This document shows, piece after piece, positions 1 through 8,095 of a stretch of 64,000 bases of DNA. The notes beneath the pieces were generated by a model. The model saw only the letters and a program-made list of their open reading frames with translations. It did no database searches and was not told the origin of the DNA. The stretch comes from Streptomyces sp. NBC_00249 (GTDB lineage Bacteria; Actinomycetota; Actinomycetes; Streptomycetales; Streptomycetaceae), in NCBI RefSeq assembly GCF_026342355.1, contig NZ_JAPEMV010000004.1, forward strand, positions 124,001-188,000, read 5' to 3'. The position numbers and the translations under genes were made by a program. Each line of letters opens with the position of its first letter. Positions within the stretch are counted from its first letter, which is position 1.

Positions 1-243
1 CTCCATCGGTGTTTTCACGGCCCACCACCGACGGCCGTAGTGGACTGCCGCTCGGGGCAGCACACCACATCCCGGATCATCGCCGCACTCGCCACCACGG
101 CTACGCCGGCCGCCTTACCTCCCGCCGAGGCCCACGCCGGCGCCCGCCGCCGCGGCGGAATCACCGCGTTCCTCGCCGTCGGAGGACTCGCCCGCTGGGC
201 CCGGCAGTCCTACATGACGCGAAAGCACACCATCCCCAGGTGA
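1..243 (+). CDS. Possible 3' end of a truncated gene
   Basis: The frame is open from the first base of the window to a TGA at 241-243. The last 40 codons are G/C-rich at third positions, with a hydrophobic patch (ITAFLAVGGLA) and then a basic tail ending HTIPR. One codon is TTA, rare in Streptomyces genes. A GTG at 40 could also be a start. I do not recognise the product. It may be the end of a gene that begins before the window, a decayed remnant, or chance in GC-rich DNA. A competing minus-strand frame (115-387) weakens the call. Confidence 0.2.
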   Translation, partial: LHRCFHGPPPTAVVDCRSGQHTTSRIIAALATTATPAALPPAEAHAGARRRGGITAFLAVGGLARWARQSYMTRKHTIPR

Positions 244-736
244 GACCTTCTGGTCCTCGGGGCTGAGCGGATCCACTTCCGGATCGACGTTCGCCGGAAA
301 AACCGCCGAATTACTGAGGGAATTGGCGGACCGCAGATGGCAGACGGCGTTTCCCGGCAGATGCACGGCGTATCTCATGGTGAGCATCTCAGGACTGCCG
401 GGAGAAACCAGAATGGCCACCCCCTCGCCTCTCCGCGCATACCCCCAGCGAATTCTGATCCGCTGACCCGGGCTAATTCCGGTGAGGGCCGAGGGCGCGG
501 GCCCGCTGGCCCGGGGGCGGCGCCGCCGCCCACGCCCGGCCCGCTTCCGGCGCCGGGCGCCCCATACGCGCGCGGGCCGGACAGCGGGATCGGGAATTGA
601 CAGAGCACTTGGCAGTATGCCCTCGACACGTGGCCGAATCGGCAGTCGGTGCACGCCCTCAAGAATTGACATAGAGCTTGGCGACATGCCCTCGGCAGCG
701 CACGGAAATCGGCAACTGTTCGCCGACTCTCCGGTA
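244..736. other. Intergenic region upstream of the exporter operon
   Basis: No convincing gene is seen in this roughly 490-base stretch. Its right third (594-713) holds two imperfect copies of a 50-base unit, and the exporter promoter follows immediately. The middle (about 480-590) is extremely GC-rich simple sequence. The left part is more AT-rich than the genes around it. Confidence 0.6.
594..713 (+). repeat. Two imperfect direct repeats, 69 bases apart
   Basis: Copy 1 (594-644) and copy 2 (663-713) both begin GAATTGACA and share the blocks CTTGGC, ATGCCCTCG and AATCGGCA in the same order. Inside copy 1, GGCA-gta-TGCC forms a small dyad. A third ATTGACA at 736-742 falls 71 bases further on and contains the -35 box of the likely exporter promoter. 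Regularly spaced copies upstream of an efflux gene are what tandem operators or duplicated promoter regions look like. Only the third copy has a plausible -10 box at 17-base spacing. Confidence 0.55.
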
Positions 737-765
737 TTGACACCCGTCTGATGGTTACCTACGGT
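737..765 (+). promoter_or_regulatory. Likely sigma-70-type promoter of the exporter operon
   Basis: TTGACA at 737-742 matches the -35 consensus fully. It is followed after exactly 17 bases by TACGGT at 760-765, which fits the TAnnnT pattern of vegetative Streptomyces -10 boxes. Transcription would start near 772, inside the longest possible reading frame (start 751), so it favours the downstream ATG at 805. Confidence 0.5.
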
Positions 766-804
766 CCGCTGGTCAGGTTTTCCCGATCGCGTCCGAAGGT
801 ATTG

Positions 805-2436
805 ATGACTCCCTCTGCTATGCCGAAGTCCAGGCAGCAGCTGATTCTTTCCGTTCTCATGGTGTGTTCCCTGCTGATCTGGCTGGACAACACCGTCCTG
901 AGTACCACCCTGGAGACCCTCTCGGACCCGGTCCGGGGACTGAATGCCAGCCCGTCCGAGCTGCAATGGGCCACCGGCTCGTACACGCTCGCCTTCGCCA
1001 CCCTGATGTTCACCGCGGGCGCCCTGGGCGACCGCTTCGGCCACCGGACCGTGCTCGTGGCGGGCCTGGTGGTCTTCGCAGCGTCCTCGGTGTGGGCGGC
1101 GTACGCGGGCGACGCGGGCCAGCTGATCGCCGCCCGGGCCGCGATGGGCGTCGGCAGCGCGCTGATCATGCCTGCGAACCTGGCCGTCCTCATGTGGACC
1201 TTCACCGGCCCCGCGCGGTCGACCGCGATCGCCATCTCCTCGACTGCCGCCGGCGTCGGGATGGCCGTGGGCCCGGTGCTGGCCGGGGTGCTCCTCGACC
1301 GCTTCTGGTGGGGCTCGGTCTTCCTGGTCAACGTCCCGGTCGTGGTGCTCGCGCTGATCGGTATCGCCCTGCTGGTCCCGAACTTCCGCAGCCCCGTGGC
1401 GCGGCCGCTGGACCCGGCCGGGATGCTGCTGTCGATCAGCGGCCTCGCGACGCTCGCCTACGGCCTGATCCGCGCGGGGCAGGTGGCGTCCTGGGGCCGT
1501 ACGGACGTCTGGGGGCCGATCGTCGGCGGACTGGTCCTGCTGGCCGTGTTCGTGCTCGTCGAACTGCGCGTCAAGGTGCCCAGCTTCGATCCCCGGCTGC
1601 TCGCGCAACGCGCCTTCGGCGGCGGCAACGTGGCGCTCGGACTGCTCCTCTTCGCCGTGTCCGCCGTCACCTTCTACAACGCGTTCTACCTGCAGGGCGC
1701 ACGCGGCTACTCGCCGATGGAGGCGGGCCTGGCCGGCATCCCGACCGCGGTCGGCGCGACCCTGGGGGCGCCCGTCGGCGCGCGCCTGGTGCGCCAGTGG
1801 TCGCTGCGGACCGTCACCGTCCCGGCCCTCACCGTCGCGGCACTGACCATGGGCGCGTACGGGCTCTTCGGCCTGGAGACCCCCCTCGTCCGGATCGAGC
1901 TCCTGCTGCTGGTCCAGGGCCTCGCCGTCGGCATGGTGCTCGGCCCGGTGACCGCGGCACTGATCAGCACGCTGCCGCTCGAACGGGCCGGCGCCGGGTC
2001 GGCCGTCACCAATACCGTGCGGCAGACCGGCAGCGTGATCGGGATCGCCGTCGGCGGCACGATCATGTCGATCGTGTACCGGCGCTCGATCGAGCCCTCG
2101 CTGGACGGTGTGCCCGGACCGGTGCGGGAACAGGCGCTGGTCTCCGCCGAACAGGCCCGGCACGTCGCCGACGCGGCCCGGCGGCCCGAACTCGTCCGGG
2201 CCGCCGACGAGGCGTTCGTCCACGCCATGCACGTCGGCGCGGTCTGGATCATGCTCATCGGGCTGTTCGGAGCAGCCGTGCTGCTGATCGCCCTGCGCTC
2301 GGCCCGAAAGCCCGCGGCAGCCGTACGCGAGGCGGACCACGAGCAGGAAGCCGGCCCGTCCACGACCGAAACGGTTCCTCACGCCGGGGCCGATGCCCGC
2401 CCCCGGCGTGAGGGCGAAGGCGTGGGCAGCCACTGA
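805..2436 (+). CDS. MFS drug exporter, DHA2 (14-TMS) family
   Basis: A 543-residue inner-membrane protein of the major facilitator superfamily, most likely a proton-coupled multidrug exporter. Motif A (GDRFGHRTVL) lies between TMS 2 and 3. The antiporter motif C region (GPVLAGVLLDRFWWGSVF) follows near residues 150-170. Length and spacing of the hydrophobic segments fit the 14-TMS DHA2 group (QacA/EmrB type). The C-terminal 60 residues are hydrophilic and acidic. ATG at 805 is chosen over 751 because GAAGG at 795-799 is a good ribosome binding site and the likely promoter lies over 751. The next gene starts two bases after the stop, so they are probably co-transcribed. The substrate cannot be read from the sequence. 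Confidence 0.88.
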   Translation: MTPSAMPKSRQQLILSVLMVCSLLIWLDNTVLSTTLETLSDPVRGLNASPSELQWATGSYTLAFATLMFTAGALGDRFGHRTVLVAGLVVFAASSVWAAYAGDAGQLIAARAAMGVGSALIMPANLAVLMWTFTGPARSTAIAISSTAAGVGMAVGPVLAGVLLDRFWWGSVFLVNVPVVVLALIGIALLVPNFRSPVARPLDPAGMLLSISGLATLAYGLIRAGQVASWGRTDVWGPIVGGLVLLAVFVLVELRVKVPSFDPRLLAQRAFGGGNVALGLLLFAVSAVTFYNAFYLQGARGYSPMEAGLAGIPTAVGATLGAPVGARLVRQWSLRTVTVPALTVAALTMGAYGLFGLETPLVRIELLLLVQGLAVGMVLGPVTAALISTLPLERAGAGSAVTNTVRQTGSVIGIAVGGTIMSIVYRRSIEPSLDGVPGPVREQALVSAEQARHVADAARRPELVRAADEAFVHAMHVGAVWIMLIGLFGAAVLLIALRSARKPAAAVREADHEQEAGPSTTETVPHAGADARPRREGEGVGSH

Positions 2437-2438
2437 TC

Positions 2439-4238
2439 ATGGGCCCCATGCGGAAACTTCCCGATCCGTCGCCGGACAGCCAGGCGACGTACCTGCCGGA
2501 CCGTCATATGTTCGCCCTGTGGACCTGGTCCGGACGCACCGTGGGGGCGGCCCCGCCGGTCGGTGACATCGAGACCATTCCCCTGGCCGTCCCGACGCCG
2601 GACCTCGGCGGGCTGAAGGTGTCCGACGTCGACTGCGCGCTGATCGAGCCGGACCGGCTCGTCGGAGCGCCCCTCGATTCGCCCGGCCGGTCGGTGGACG
2701 TCTGGCGGTCGTGGATCGCGGGCGGCGAATCGATCCTGCCGCTCGCGGCGCACGCCGTTCCCGATGCCACGGGTGTCGCCGTGACGACGGCGGAGCACGC
2801 CGGCGCCGTCTTCCGGCACACCACCGCCGTGGCGGCCGAACTGCGCACCACGCTCACCGCGAAGCCACGGCCGTACCAGGTACGCGGTGTGAGCTGGCTG
2901 CGCGAGACCATCGCCTCGCACGGCGGCGCGGTGCTCGCCGACGAGATGGGACTGGGAAAGACGCTTCAGACCATCGGCTGCGTCGCCGGGCGCGCCGAGG
3001 AGGGGCCGCAACTGGTGGTGTGCCCCACCTCGCTGGTCGGGAACTGGGCGCACGAGATCGCGCGGTTCGCCCCCGGCCTGCGGACCGCGATCTGGCGCGG
3101 CGGCCCGCTGAAGGCGGTGGAGAGCGGGACGGTCGTGCTCACCGGCTACCCGACGCTCCGCACGCACGGCCCGGCCATGGCCGAGCACCGGTGGAGCACC
3201 GCCGTGTTCGACGAAGCACAGGTGCTGAAGAATCCCCGTACGCAGGTGTCGAAGGCCGCGCGCACCATCGCGGCCGACGCGCGGATCGCCCTGACCGGGA
3301 CGCCCGTCGAGAATCACCTCGAGGAGCTGTGGGCCCTGCTCAACCTGGTCGCACCCCATCTGTTCGGGAACCGGACGCAGTTCCGCCGGCGCTTCGTCCG
3401 GCCCATCGCGGACGGCTCCCTCGCCGCCTCCGCCCGACTGCGCGGGGCCATCGAGCCGGTCGTGCTGATGCGGAAGAAGTCCCAGGTCGCGACCTCGCTC
3501 CCGCCCAAGATCCATGCCGACCTGATCTGCGACCTCACCGAGGAACAGGAGCGGCTGTACGACGGGTTGCTGGAGCAGGTCATCGACGACGGCTTCGGCA
3601 GCGGCGCCCAGCGTCAGACCAGGGTGCTGGCGGTCCTGACCGCGCTCAAGCAGGTCTGCAACCACCCGGGCCTGATCAACGACGACCTCGGTGAGCTGGC
3701 AGGAAGGTCGGGAAAGCTCGACCTGTGCACCGACATCGTGGCCAACAACCTGGAGAACGGCTCTCCGACCCTCGTCTTCACCCAGTACCGGCAGACGGGT
3801 GAGCTGCTGATCCGGCACTTCGGCGAACAGTTCGGCGTGAGCGCACCGTTCTTCCACGGCGGCCTGAACCAGGAACAACGGGCCGACATCGTGCGCCGGT
3901 TCCAGGCCGACGACGGCCCGAAGGTGCTCGTACTCAGCCTGAAGGCCGGCGGCACCGGGCTCACCCTCACCCGCGCGGCCGACGTCATCCACTTCGACCG
4001 ATGGTGGAATCCGGCCGTGGAGGCGCAGGCGTCCGACCGGGTCCACCGGATCGGCCAGACCCGTACCGTCACCGTCACCACCCTGACCACGGGGACCACC
4101 GTCGAGGAGCACATCGCGGCCATGCACTCCCGCAAATCCGCACTGTCGGACATCGCCGACACGTCCAGCGTCGCCGAGTTGACCCGCCTGGACGACGACC
4201 GCCTCATCGAGGTCCTGCGCCGGAAGCGAGACAGCTGA
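2439..4238 (+). CDS. SNF2-family helicase-like ATPase, compact form
   Basis: A 599-residue superfamily 2 ATPase of the SNF2/Swi2 (HepA) type, expected to translocate on duplex DNA and remodel protein-DNA complexes. Motif I is DEMGLGKTLQ (about residues 168-177), motif II is DEAQ, motif III is LTGTPVEN, and motif VI is QASDRVHRIGQTR. The helicase C lobe (LVFTQYRQT, FFHGGLNQEQR, LKAGGTGLTLT) is complete. Streptomyces SNF2 proteins of this class are usually about 900-1,000 residues with a long N-terminal associated domain. Only about 145 residues precede motif I here, so the N-terminal region is short. It sits between the exporter and a SWIM zinc-finger gene, a usual partner. Starts at 2439 or 2448 are both possible. 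Confidence 0.9.
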   Translation: MGPMRKLPDPSPDSQATYLPDRHMFALWTWSGRTVGAAPPVGDIETIPLAVPTPDLGGLKVSDVDCALIEPDRLVGAPLDSPGRSVDVWRSWIAGGESILPLAAHAVPDATGVAVTTAEHAGAVFRHTTAVAAELRTTLTAKPRPYQVRGVSWLRETIASHGGAVLADEMGLGKTLQTIGCVAGRAEEGPQLVVCPTSLVGNWAHEIARFAPGLRTAIWRGGPLKAVESGTVVLTGYPTLRTHGPAMAEHRWSTAVFDEAQVLKNPRTQVSKAARTIAADARIALTGTPVENHLEELWALLNLVAPHLFGNRTQFRRRFVRPIADGSLAASARLRGAIEPVVLMRKKSQVATSLPPKIHADLICDLTEEQERLYDGLLEQVIDDGFGSGAQRQTRVLAVLTALKQVCNHPGLINDDLGELAGRSGKLDLCTDIVANNLENGSPTLVFTQYRQTGELLIRHFGEQFGVSAPFFHGGLNQEQRADIVRRFQADDGPKVLVLSLKAGGTGLTLTRAADVIHFDRWWNPAVEAQASDRVHRIGQTRTVTVTTLTTGTTVEEHIAAMHSRKSALSDIADTSSVAELTRLDDDRLIEVLRRKRDS

Positions 4239-4241
4239 CCC

Positions 4242-4802
4242 ATGGCCACCCACGACTTCGGTTACACCAAGTGGGGCAAGGACTGGGTCCGGTTCGCCGA
4301 GACCTTGCGCCAGACCCGTCCCGATCCCCAACTGCCGAGCGCGCGCCGCATGGCGCGCGACGGGAAGGTGCAGATCACGATCGACGGCCGGACCGTGCGC
4401 GCCGTCGTGCACCGCGGCCGCGGCGCCACGGTGACGACGGTCGAGGTGGCGCCGATGTCGCCGGGGGCGACGGCCGAGATCTCCCGTCAGCTGAGCGGTG
4501 TCCAGCCCGTCCTCACCGACGATCTCTACGTCACGATCGCCGACGCGGGCCACCCGCCCGCACCGAAACTCCTCGCCGTCACCTGCTCCTGCCCAGCAGG
4601 CACCCCGCGGTGCATCCATGAGCTGGCCGTCTACTACGACATGGCACGGCGCATCGACGACGACCCGCGCATCGCTCTCGACGTACAGGGCTTCTTCCGC
4701 GGTCCGGCGGACAGCAAGGGAGTGTCCACCGCAGGGACACAGCAGCGGTGGATCGCGCTCAACGCACTGGACCCCGCCGCCTACTTCACGGCGTCCGAGT
4801 GA
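4242..4802 (+). CDS. SWIM zinc-finger protein
   Basis: A 186-residue protein that starts three bases after the SNF2 stop codon. Residues about 111-130 carry the SWIM pattern CxC...CxH (CSCPAGTPRCIH), a zinc-binding motif thought to bind DNA or protein partners. SWIM proteins are commonly encoded next to SNF2 helicases in actinobacteria and probably act in one complex. This copy is short (family members are often 300-450 residues), matching the short helicase. No membrane segment or signal peptide is seen. The biological role of such pairs is not established. Confidence 0.82.
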   Translation: MATHDFGYTKWGKDWVRFAETLRQTRPDPQLPSARRMARDGKVQITIDGRTVRAVVHRGRGATVTTVEVAPMSPGATAEISRQLSGVQPVLTDDLYVTIADAGHPPAPKLLAVTCSCPAGTPRCIHELAVYYDMARRIDDDPRIALDVQGFFRGPADSKGVSTAGTQQRWIALNALDPAAYFTASE

Positions 4803-4891
4803 CCCGGCCCCTGCCCGGTCTGCTGCGTGTGACAGAAATGGCCCGGACCGTCACGCAACGCCACGCCGCCGTCGCGGCGGAGGACAAGCAA

Positions 4892-4926
4892 AAGCCCCAG
4901 GTCACGGCGAGTGAGTCCTGGGGCTT
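4892..4926. terminator. Bidirectional terminator: SWIM operon and tRNA-Thr
   Basis: Ten-base perfect stem, AAGCCCCAGG at 4892-4901 with CCTGGGGCTT at 4917-4926, and a 15-base loop. Read on the minus strand the stem is followed by TTTTGCTT, a proper U-tract, so it most clearly ends the tRNA-Thr transcript. It can also stop the plus-strand operon. Confidence 0.75.
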
Positions 4927-4932
4927 CTACAG

Positions 4933-5006
4933 AGCCGCCTTCGGGATTCGAACCCGAGACCTACGCATTACGAGTGCGTTGCTCTGGCCAGCTGAGCTAA
5001 GGCGGC
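4933..5006 (-). tRNA. tRNA-Thr(CGT)
   Basis: The minus strand folds into a standard 74-base cloverleaf. Acceptor stem GCCGCCT/AGGCGGC, D arm GCTC...GAGC, anticodon stem ACGCA/TGCGT with loop CTCGTAA, and T arm TCGGG-TTCGAAT-CCCGA. The anticodon CGT reads the Thr codon ACG, frequent in GC-rich genomes. CCA is not encoded. Its 3' end points left, towards the exporter/SNF2 segment. Confidence 0.96.
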
Positions 5007-5108
5007 ACCGCTGGGAAGATGGGAATCTCCCTGGTGGGAGCCTCTCATCAGCAGCGGCGCCAAGTCTACAGGGTTGAACGGGGTGCCCCGAACCACGGTC
5101 CCCGGAGG

Positions 5109-6638
5109 TCAGCAGCGGGCGCCTTCGGCCGGGGGGCGACCCTGCAAGAGGTAGCGGTTGATGGCGGTGTCGACGCAGTCGCTGCCGCGTCCGTACGCCG
5201 TGTGGCCGTCGCCGTCATAGGTGAGCAGGGTGCCCGAGTCCAGCTGGCCGGCCAGGGCCTGGGCCCACTTGTACGGGGTCGCCGGGTCCCGGGTCGTGCC
5301 GACCACCACGATCGGGGCCGCGCCCTTGGCCGCCAGCGGCTTCGCCTCGCCCGTGGCCTTCACCGGCCAGTACGCGCAGTTCAGGGAGGCCCAGGCCAGG
5401 CCCTTCCCGAACACCGGAGAGGCCTTCTCGAAGGAGGGCAGCGCGGCGTCCACCGCTTCCGGGCCGCTGAAGGCGGGCGGCTGGTCGAGGCAGTTCACGG
5501 CGGCGTTCGCGTACATGAGGTTCGCGTACGTGCCGTCGCCCTCCCGCTCGTAGTAGCTGTCCGCGAGGGCCAGCAGCGGGGCGCCGTCGCCGTTCATGGC
5601 CTCGGTGAGCGCCGTGCGCAGCTGCGGCCACGCGCTCTCGTCGTACAGGGCCGCGATCACACCCGTCGTCGCGAGGGACTCGCCGAGCGGGCGGGCCGGG
5701 TCGCCCGAGGGGACCGGCTGGGCGTCGATCTTGCGGAAGAACTCCTTCAGGCGCGCCGCGACCGCGTCCGGATCGCCCTTGCCCAGCGGGCAGTCGGGCT
5801 GCTTGGCGCAGTCCTTGGAGAAGGAGCGGAAGGCCGTCTCGAAGCCTTCCGTCTGGTCGCGGTTGAGGTCGAGCGCCGAGCGCGAGGGGTCCATCGCACC
5901 GTCCAGGACCAGCCGGCCGACCCGCCCCGGGAAGAGGTTCGCGTACGTCGCCCCGAGGAAGGTCCCGTACGAGGCGCCGACGTAGTTCAGCTTCTCGTCG
6001 CCCAGCACCGCCCGGAGCATGTCCATGTCGCGGGCGGCCTCGACGGTGGAGACGTGCGGCAGGATCCGCTTCGAGCGCTCCTCGCAGCCCGCCGCGAACT
6101 CCTTGAACGCCGCCACCAGCCGGGCCCGCTCCGCCTCGTCGTCGGGCGTCTGGTCCACCTGGGTGAACTTGTCCATCGCCGGCCCGGTCAGGCATTCGAC
6201 CGGGCTGCTGCGCGCCACCCCGCGCGGGTCGAAGGAGACCATGTCGTACTGGGCCCGTACGGCGGCCGGGTAGCCGATCCCCGCGTACGCCTGGAGGTAG
6301 CCGATCCCGGAGCCGCCGGGCCCGCCCGGATTGACCACGAGGGAGCCGAGCCGCTTGCCCGGCCCCGTCGCCGCCCGGCGGGCCACCGCGAGCTCGACGT
6401 CCTGGCCGGAGCCCGGGTCCGCGTAGTCCAGCGGTGCCTTCAACGTGGAGCACTGGAAGCCCGGGACACCGCAGTCGCGCCAGCTCAGCTTCTGCTCGTA
6501 GTACGGGCGCAGCGCGGCGGGCACGGCGCTCGGCTCGGCCGAGGCCACGTCCGGACCGCCCGAGGTGCAGCCGGAGAGCAGCAGCCCGGCGGCTGCGATC
6601 ACGGTCCCAGTGGTACGCAGCAGGCTCCTGGTGTCCAT
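5109..6638 (-). CDS. Secreted alpha/beta-hydrolase peptidase (S33, tripeptidyl aminopeptidase-like)
   Basis: A 509-residue exported lipoprotein hydrolase. The N-terminus has a charged start, a hydrophobic stretch and a lipobox (LLLSGC, Cys about 24). The alpha/beta-hydrolase core shows the oxyanion region VNPGGPGGSG, the nucleophile elbow GASYGTFLG, and a C-terminal DGDGHTAYG that supplies the catalytic His. A TAP-like C-terminal domain follows the core. Family members release N-terminal di- or tripeptides outside the cell (Streptomyces SlpD/SlpE and Tap relatives). It ends about 100 bases from tRNA-Thr and stands alone. Confidence 0.88.
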   Translation of the reverse strand: MDTRSLLRTTGTVIAAAGLLLSGCTSGGPDVASAEPSAVPAALRPYYEQKLSWRDCGVPGFQCSTLKAPLDYADPGSGQDVELAVARRAATGPGKRLGSLVVNPGGPGGSGIGYLQAYAGIGYPAAVRAQYDMVSFDPRGVARSSPVECLTGPAMDKFTQVDQTPDDEAERARLVAAFKEFAAGCEERSKRILPHVSTVEAARDMDMLRAVLGDEKLNYVGASYGTFLGATYANLFPGRVGRLVLDGAMDPSRSALDLNRDQTEGFETAFRSFSKDCAKQPDCPLGKGDPDAVAARLKEFFRKIDAQPVPSGDPARPLGESLATTGVIAALYDESAWPQLRTALTEAMNGDGAPLLALADSYYEREGDGTYANLMYANAAVNCLDQPPAFSGPEAVDAALPSFEKASPVFGKGLAWASLNCAYWPVKATGEAKPLAAKGAAPIVVVGTTRDPATPYKWAQALAGQLDSGTLLTYDGDGHTAYGRGSDCVDTAINRYLLQGRPPAEGARC

Positions 6639-6792
6639 GCCGGGAGCCTACGTGCTGCCCGCCGCCCGCGTCCGGTGACGATCATCGGGGCGACGGCCCG
6701 GGCGGCCGACCGCCGACCGGGCCCGCACCGCGCCCGGCCCCGCGCGGGCCCGCTCCCGCGGGCCGTCCCGGATCGCTCGGACGGGTGAACGG

Positions 6793-8004
6793 TCAGCCCG
6801 CGCGCAGTGCCATCGTCATGGCCTCCACCGCGAGCAGCGGCGCCACGTTGCGGTCGAGGGCCTGGCGGCAGGCGATGATCGCCTCGATACGCCGCAAGGT
6901 GCGCTCGGGGCCCGAGGCCCGGGCGATCCGGTCGAGGTCCTGGCGTATCTCCTCGTTGGCGATGGCCAGGCCCGAGCCGAGCTGCAGGGCGAGCACGTCC
7001 CGGTAGAAGCCCGTCAGGTCGGTCAGCGCCAGGTCGAGGGTGTCGCGCTGGGTACGGGTGCGGCGGCGCTTCTGCCGGTCCTCCAGCTCCTTCATCACCC
7101 CGGCCGTGCCCCGGGGCATACGGCTGCCCGCGCCCGCTCCGGCGCCGAGCGCGGCCCTGAGCTCCTCGGTCTCCTTGCCGTCGACCTCTTCCGCGACCTG
7201 CTTGGCGTCCTCAGCGGCGGCGTCGACCAGCTCCTGCGCGGCCTTGAGGCAGGCGCCCACGTCGTCGACGCGCAGCGGGAGCCGCAGCACGGCGGCCCGG
7301 CGGGTACGGGCCGACTCGTCGGTGGCGAGGCGGCGGGCCCGGTCGATGTGTCCCTGGGTCGCGCGGGCGGCGGCGGCCGCCGCCGCGGGGTCGACGCCGT
7401 CCCGGCGGACGAGGACCTCGGCCACCGCGTCCACGGACGGGGTGCGCAGGGTCAGGTGCCGGCAGCGGGAGCGGATGGTGGGCAGCACGTCCTCCAGGGA
7501 GGGCGCGCACAGCAGCCACACCGTGCGCGGAGCGGGCTCCTCCACGGCCTTGAGGAGTACGTTGCCCGCGCCCTCGGTGAGCCGGTCGGCATCCTCGAGG
7601 ACGATGACCTGCCAGCGGCCGACGGCCGGCGAGAGCTGGGCCCGGCGGACCAGGTCGCGGGTCTCCTTCACGCCGATGGACAGCAGGTCGGTACGGACGA
7701 TCTCCACATCGGCGTGCGTACCGATCATGGTGGTGTGGCAGCCGTCGCAGAATCCGCAGCCCGGTTCACCCCCGAGGGCGCGGTCCGGGCTGACGCACTG
7801 GAGGGCGGCCGCGAAGGCACGGGCGGCGGTGGCCCGCCCGGAGCCGGGCGGGCCGGTGAACAGCCAGGCGTGGGTCATCTTGGAGGCGGGCGGCGGCGGG
7901 GTGCCCTGCGAGGTGGCCGTGACCAGGGCGTCGGCGTCGCGGGCGGCGGCGGCCAGCTGCGTCTGCACCCGCTCCTGTCCCACCAGGTCGTCCCATACGG
8001 GCAT
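6793..8004 (-). CDS. holB: DNA polymerase III delta-prime subunit
   Basis: A 403-residue clamp-loader AAA+ protein that helps load the beta sliding clamp at replication forks. The P-loop region reads GPPGSGRAT with Arg in place of the usual Lys, typical of delta-prime, which does not itself hydrolyse ATP. A zinc-binding cluster (CGFCDGC) and the SRC motif (IRSRCRH) supplying the arginine finger follow. Start ATG 8004 (PVWDDLVGQ) is preferred. A GTG at 8013 is in frame, and a GAGAGG element lies upstream of both. It follows tmk by about 90 bases on the same strand, a conserved actinobacterial arrangement. Confidence 0.92.
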   Translation of the reverse strand: MPVWDDLVGQERVQTQLAAAARDADALVTATSQGTPPPPASKMTHAWLFTGPPGSGRATAARAFAAALQCVSPDRALGGEPGCGFCDGCHTTMIGTHADVEIVRTDLLSIGVKETRDLVRRAQLSPAVGRWQVIVLEDADRLTEGAGNVLLKAVEEPAPRTVWLLCAPSLEDVLPTIRSRCRHLTLRTPSVDAVAEVLVRRDGVDPAAAAAAARATQGHIDRARRLATDESARTRRAAVLRLPLRVDDVGACLKAAQELVDAAAEDAKQVAEEVDGKETEELRAALGAGAGAGSRMPRGTAGVMKELEDRQKRRRTRTQRDTLDLALTDLTGFYRDVLALQLGSGLAIANEEIRQDLDRIARASGPERTLRRIEAIIACRQALDRNVAPLLAVEAMTMALRAG

Positions 8005-8095
8005 CCCGCCCACCGCCTCTCACTGTCCGTGTCGTGTCCTGCTCCCATTGTGGCGCCCGCCACCGACAATCCCGGCCGTCACCGGCCCGCCCGGG

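Noticed and set aside
115..387. 92-codon minus-strand frame at the left edge (MLTMRYAVHLPGN...)
   Set aside because: Some coding-like third positions in the first half, but no ribosome binding site, a low-complexity end, and overlap with the plus-strand frame. Left unannotated for lack of support.
115..2433. Very long minus-strand reading frame opposite the exporter gene
   Set aside because: Composition is typical antisense shadow of a GC-rich gene (Arg/Gly/Asp/His-rich, no domain). The exporter on the other strand has clear motifs.
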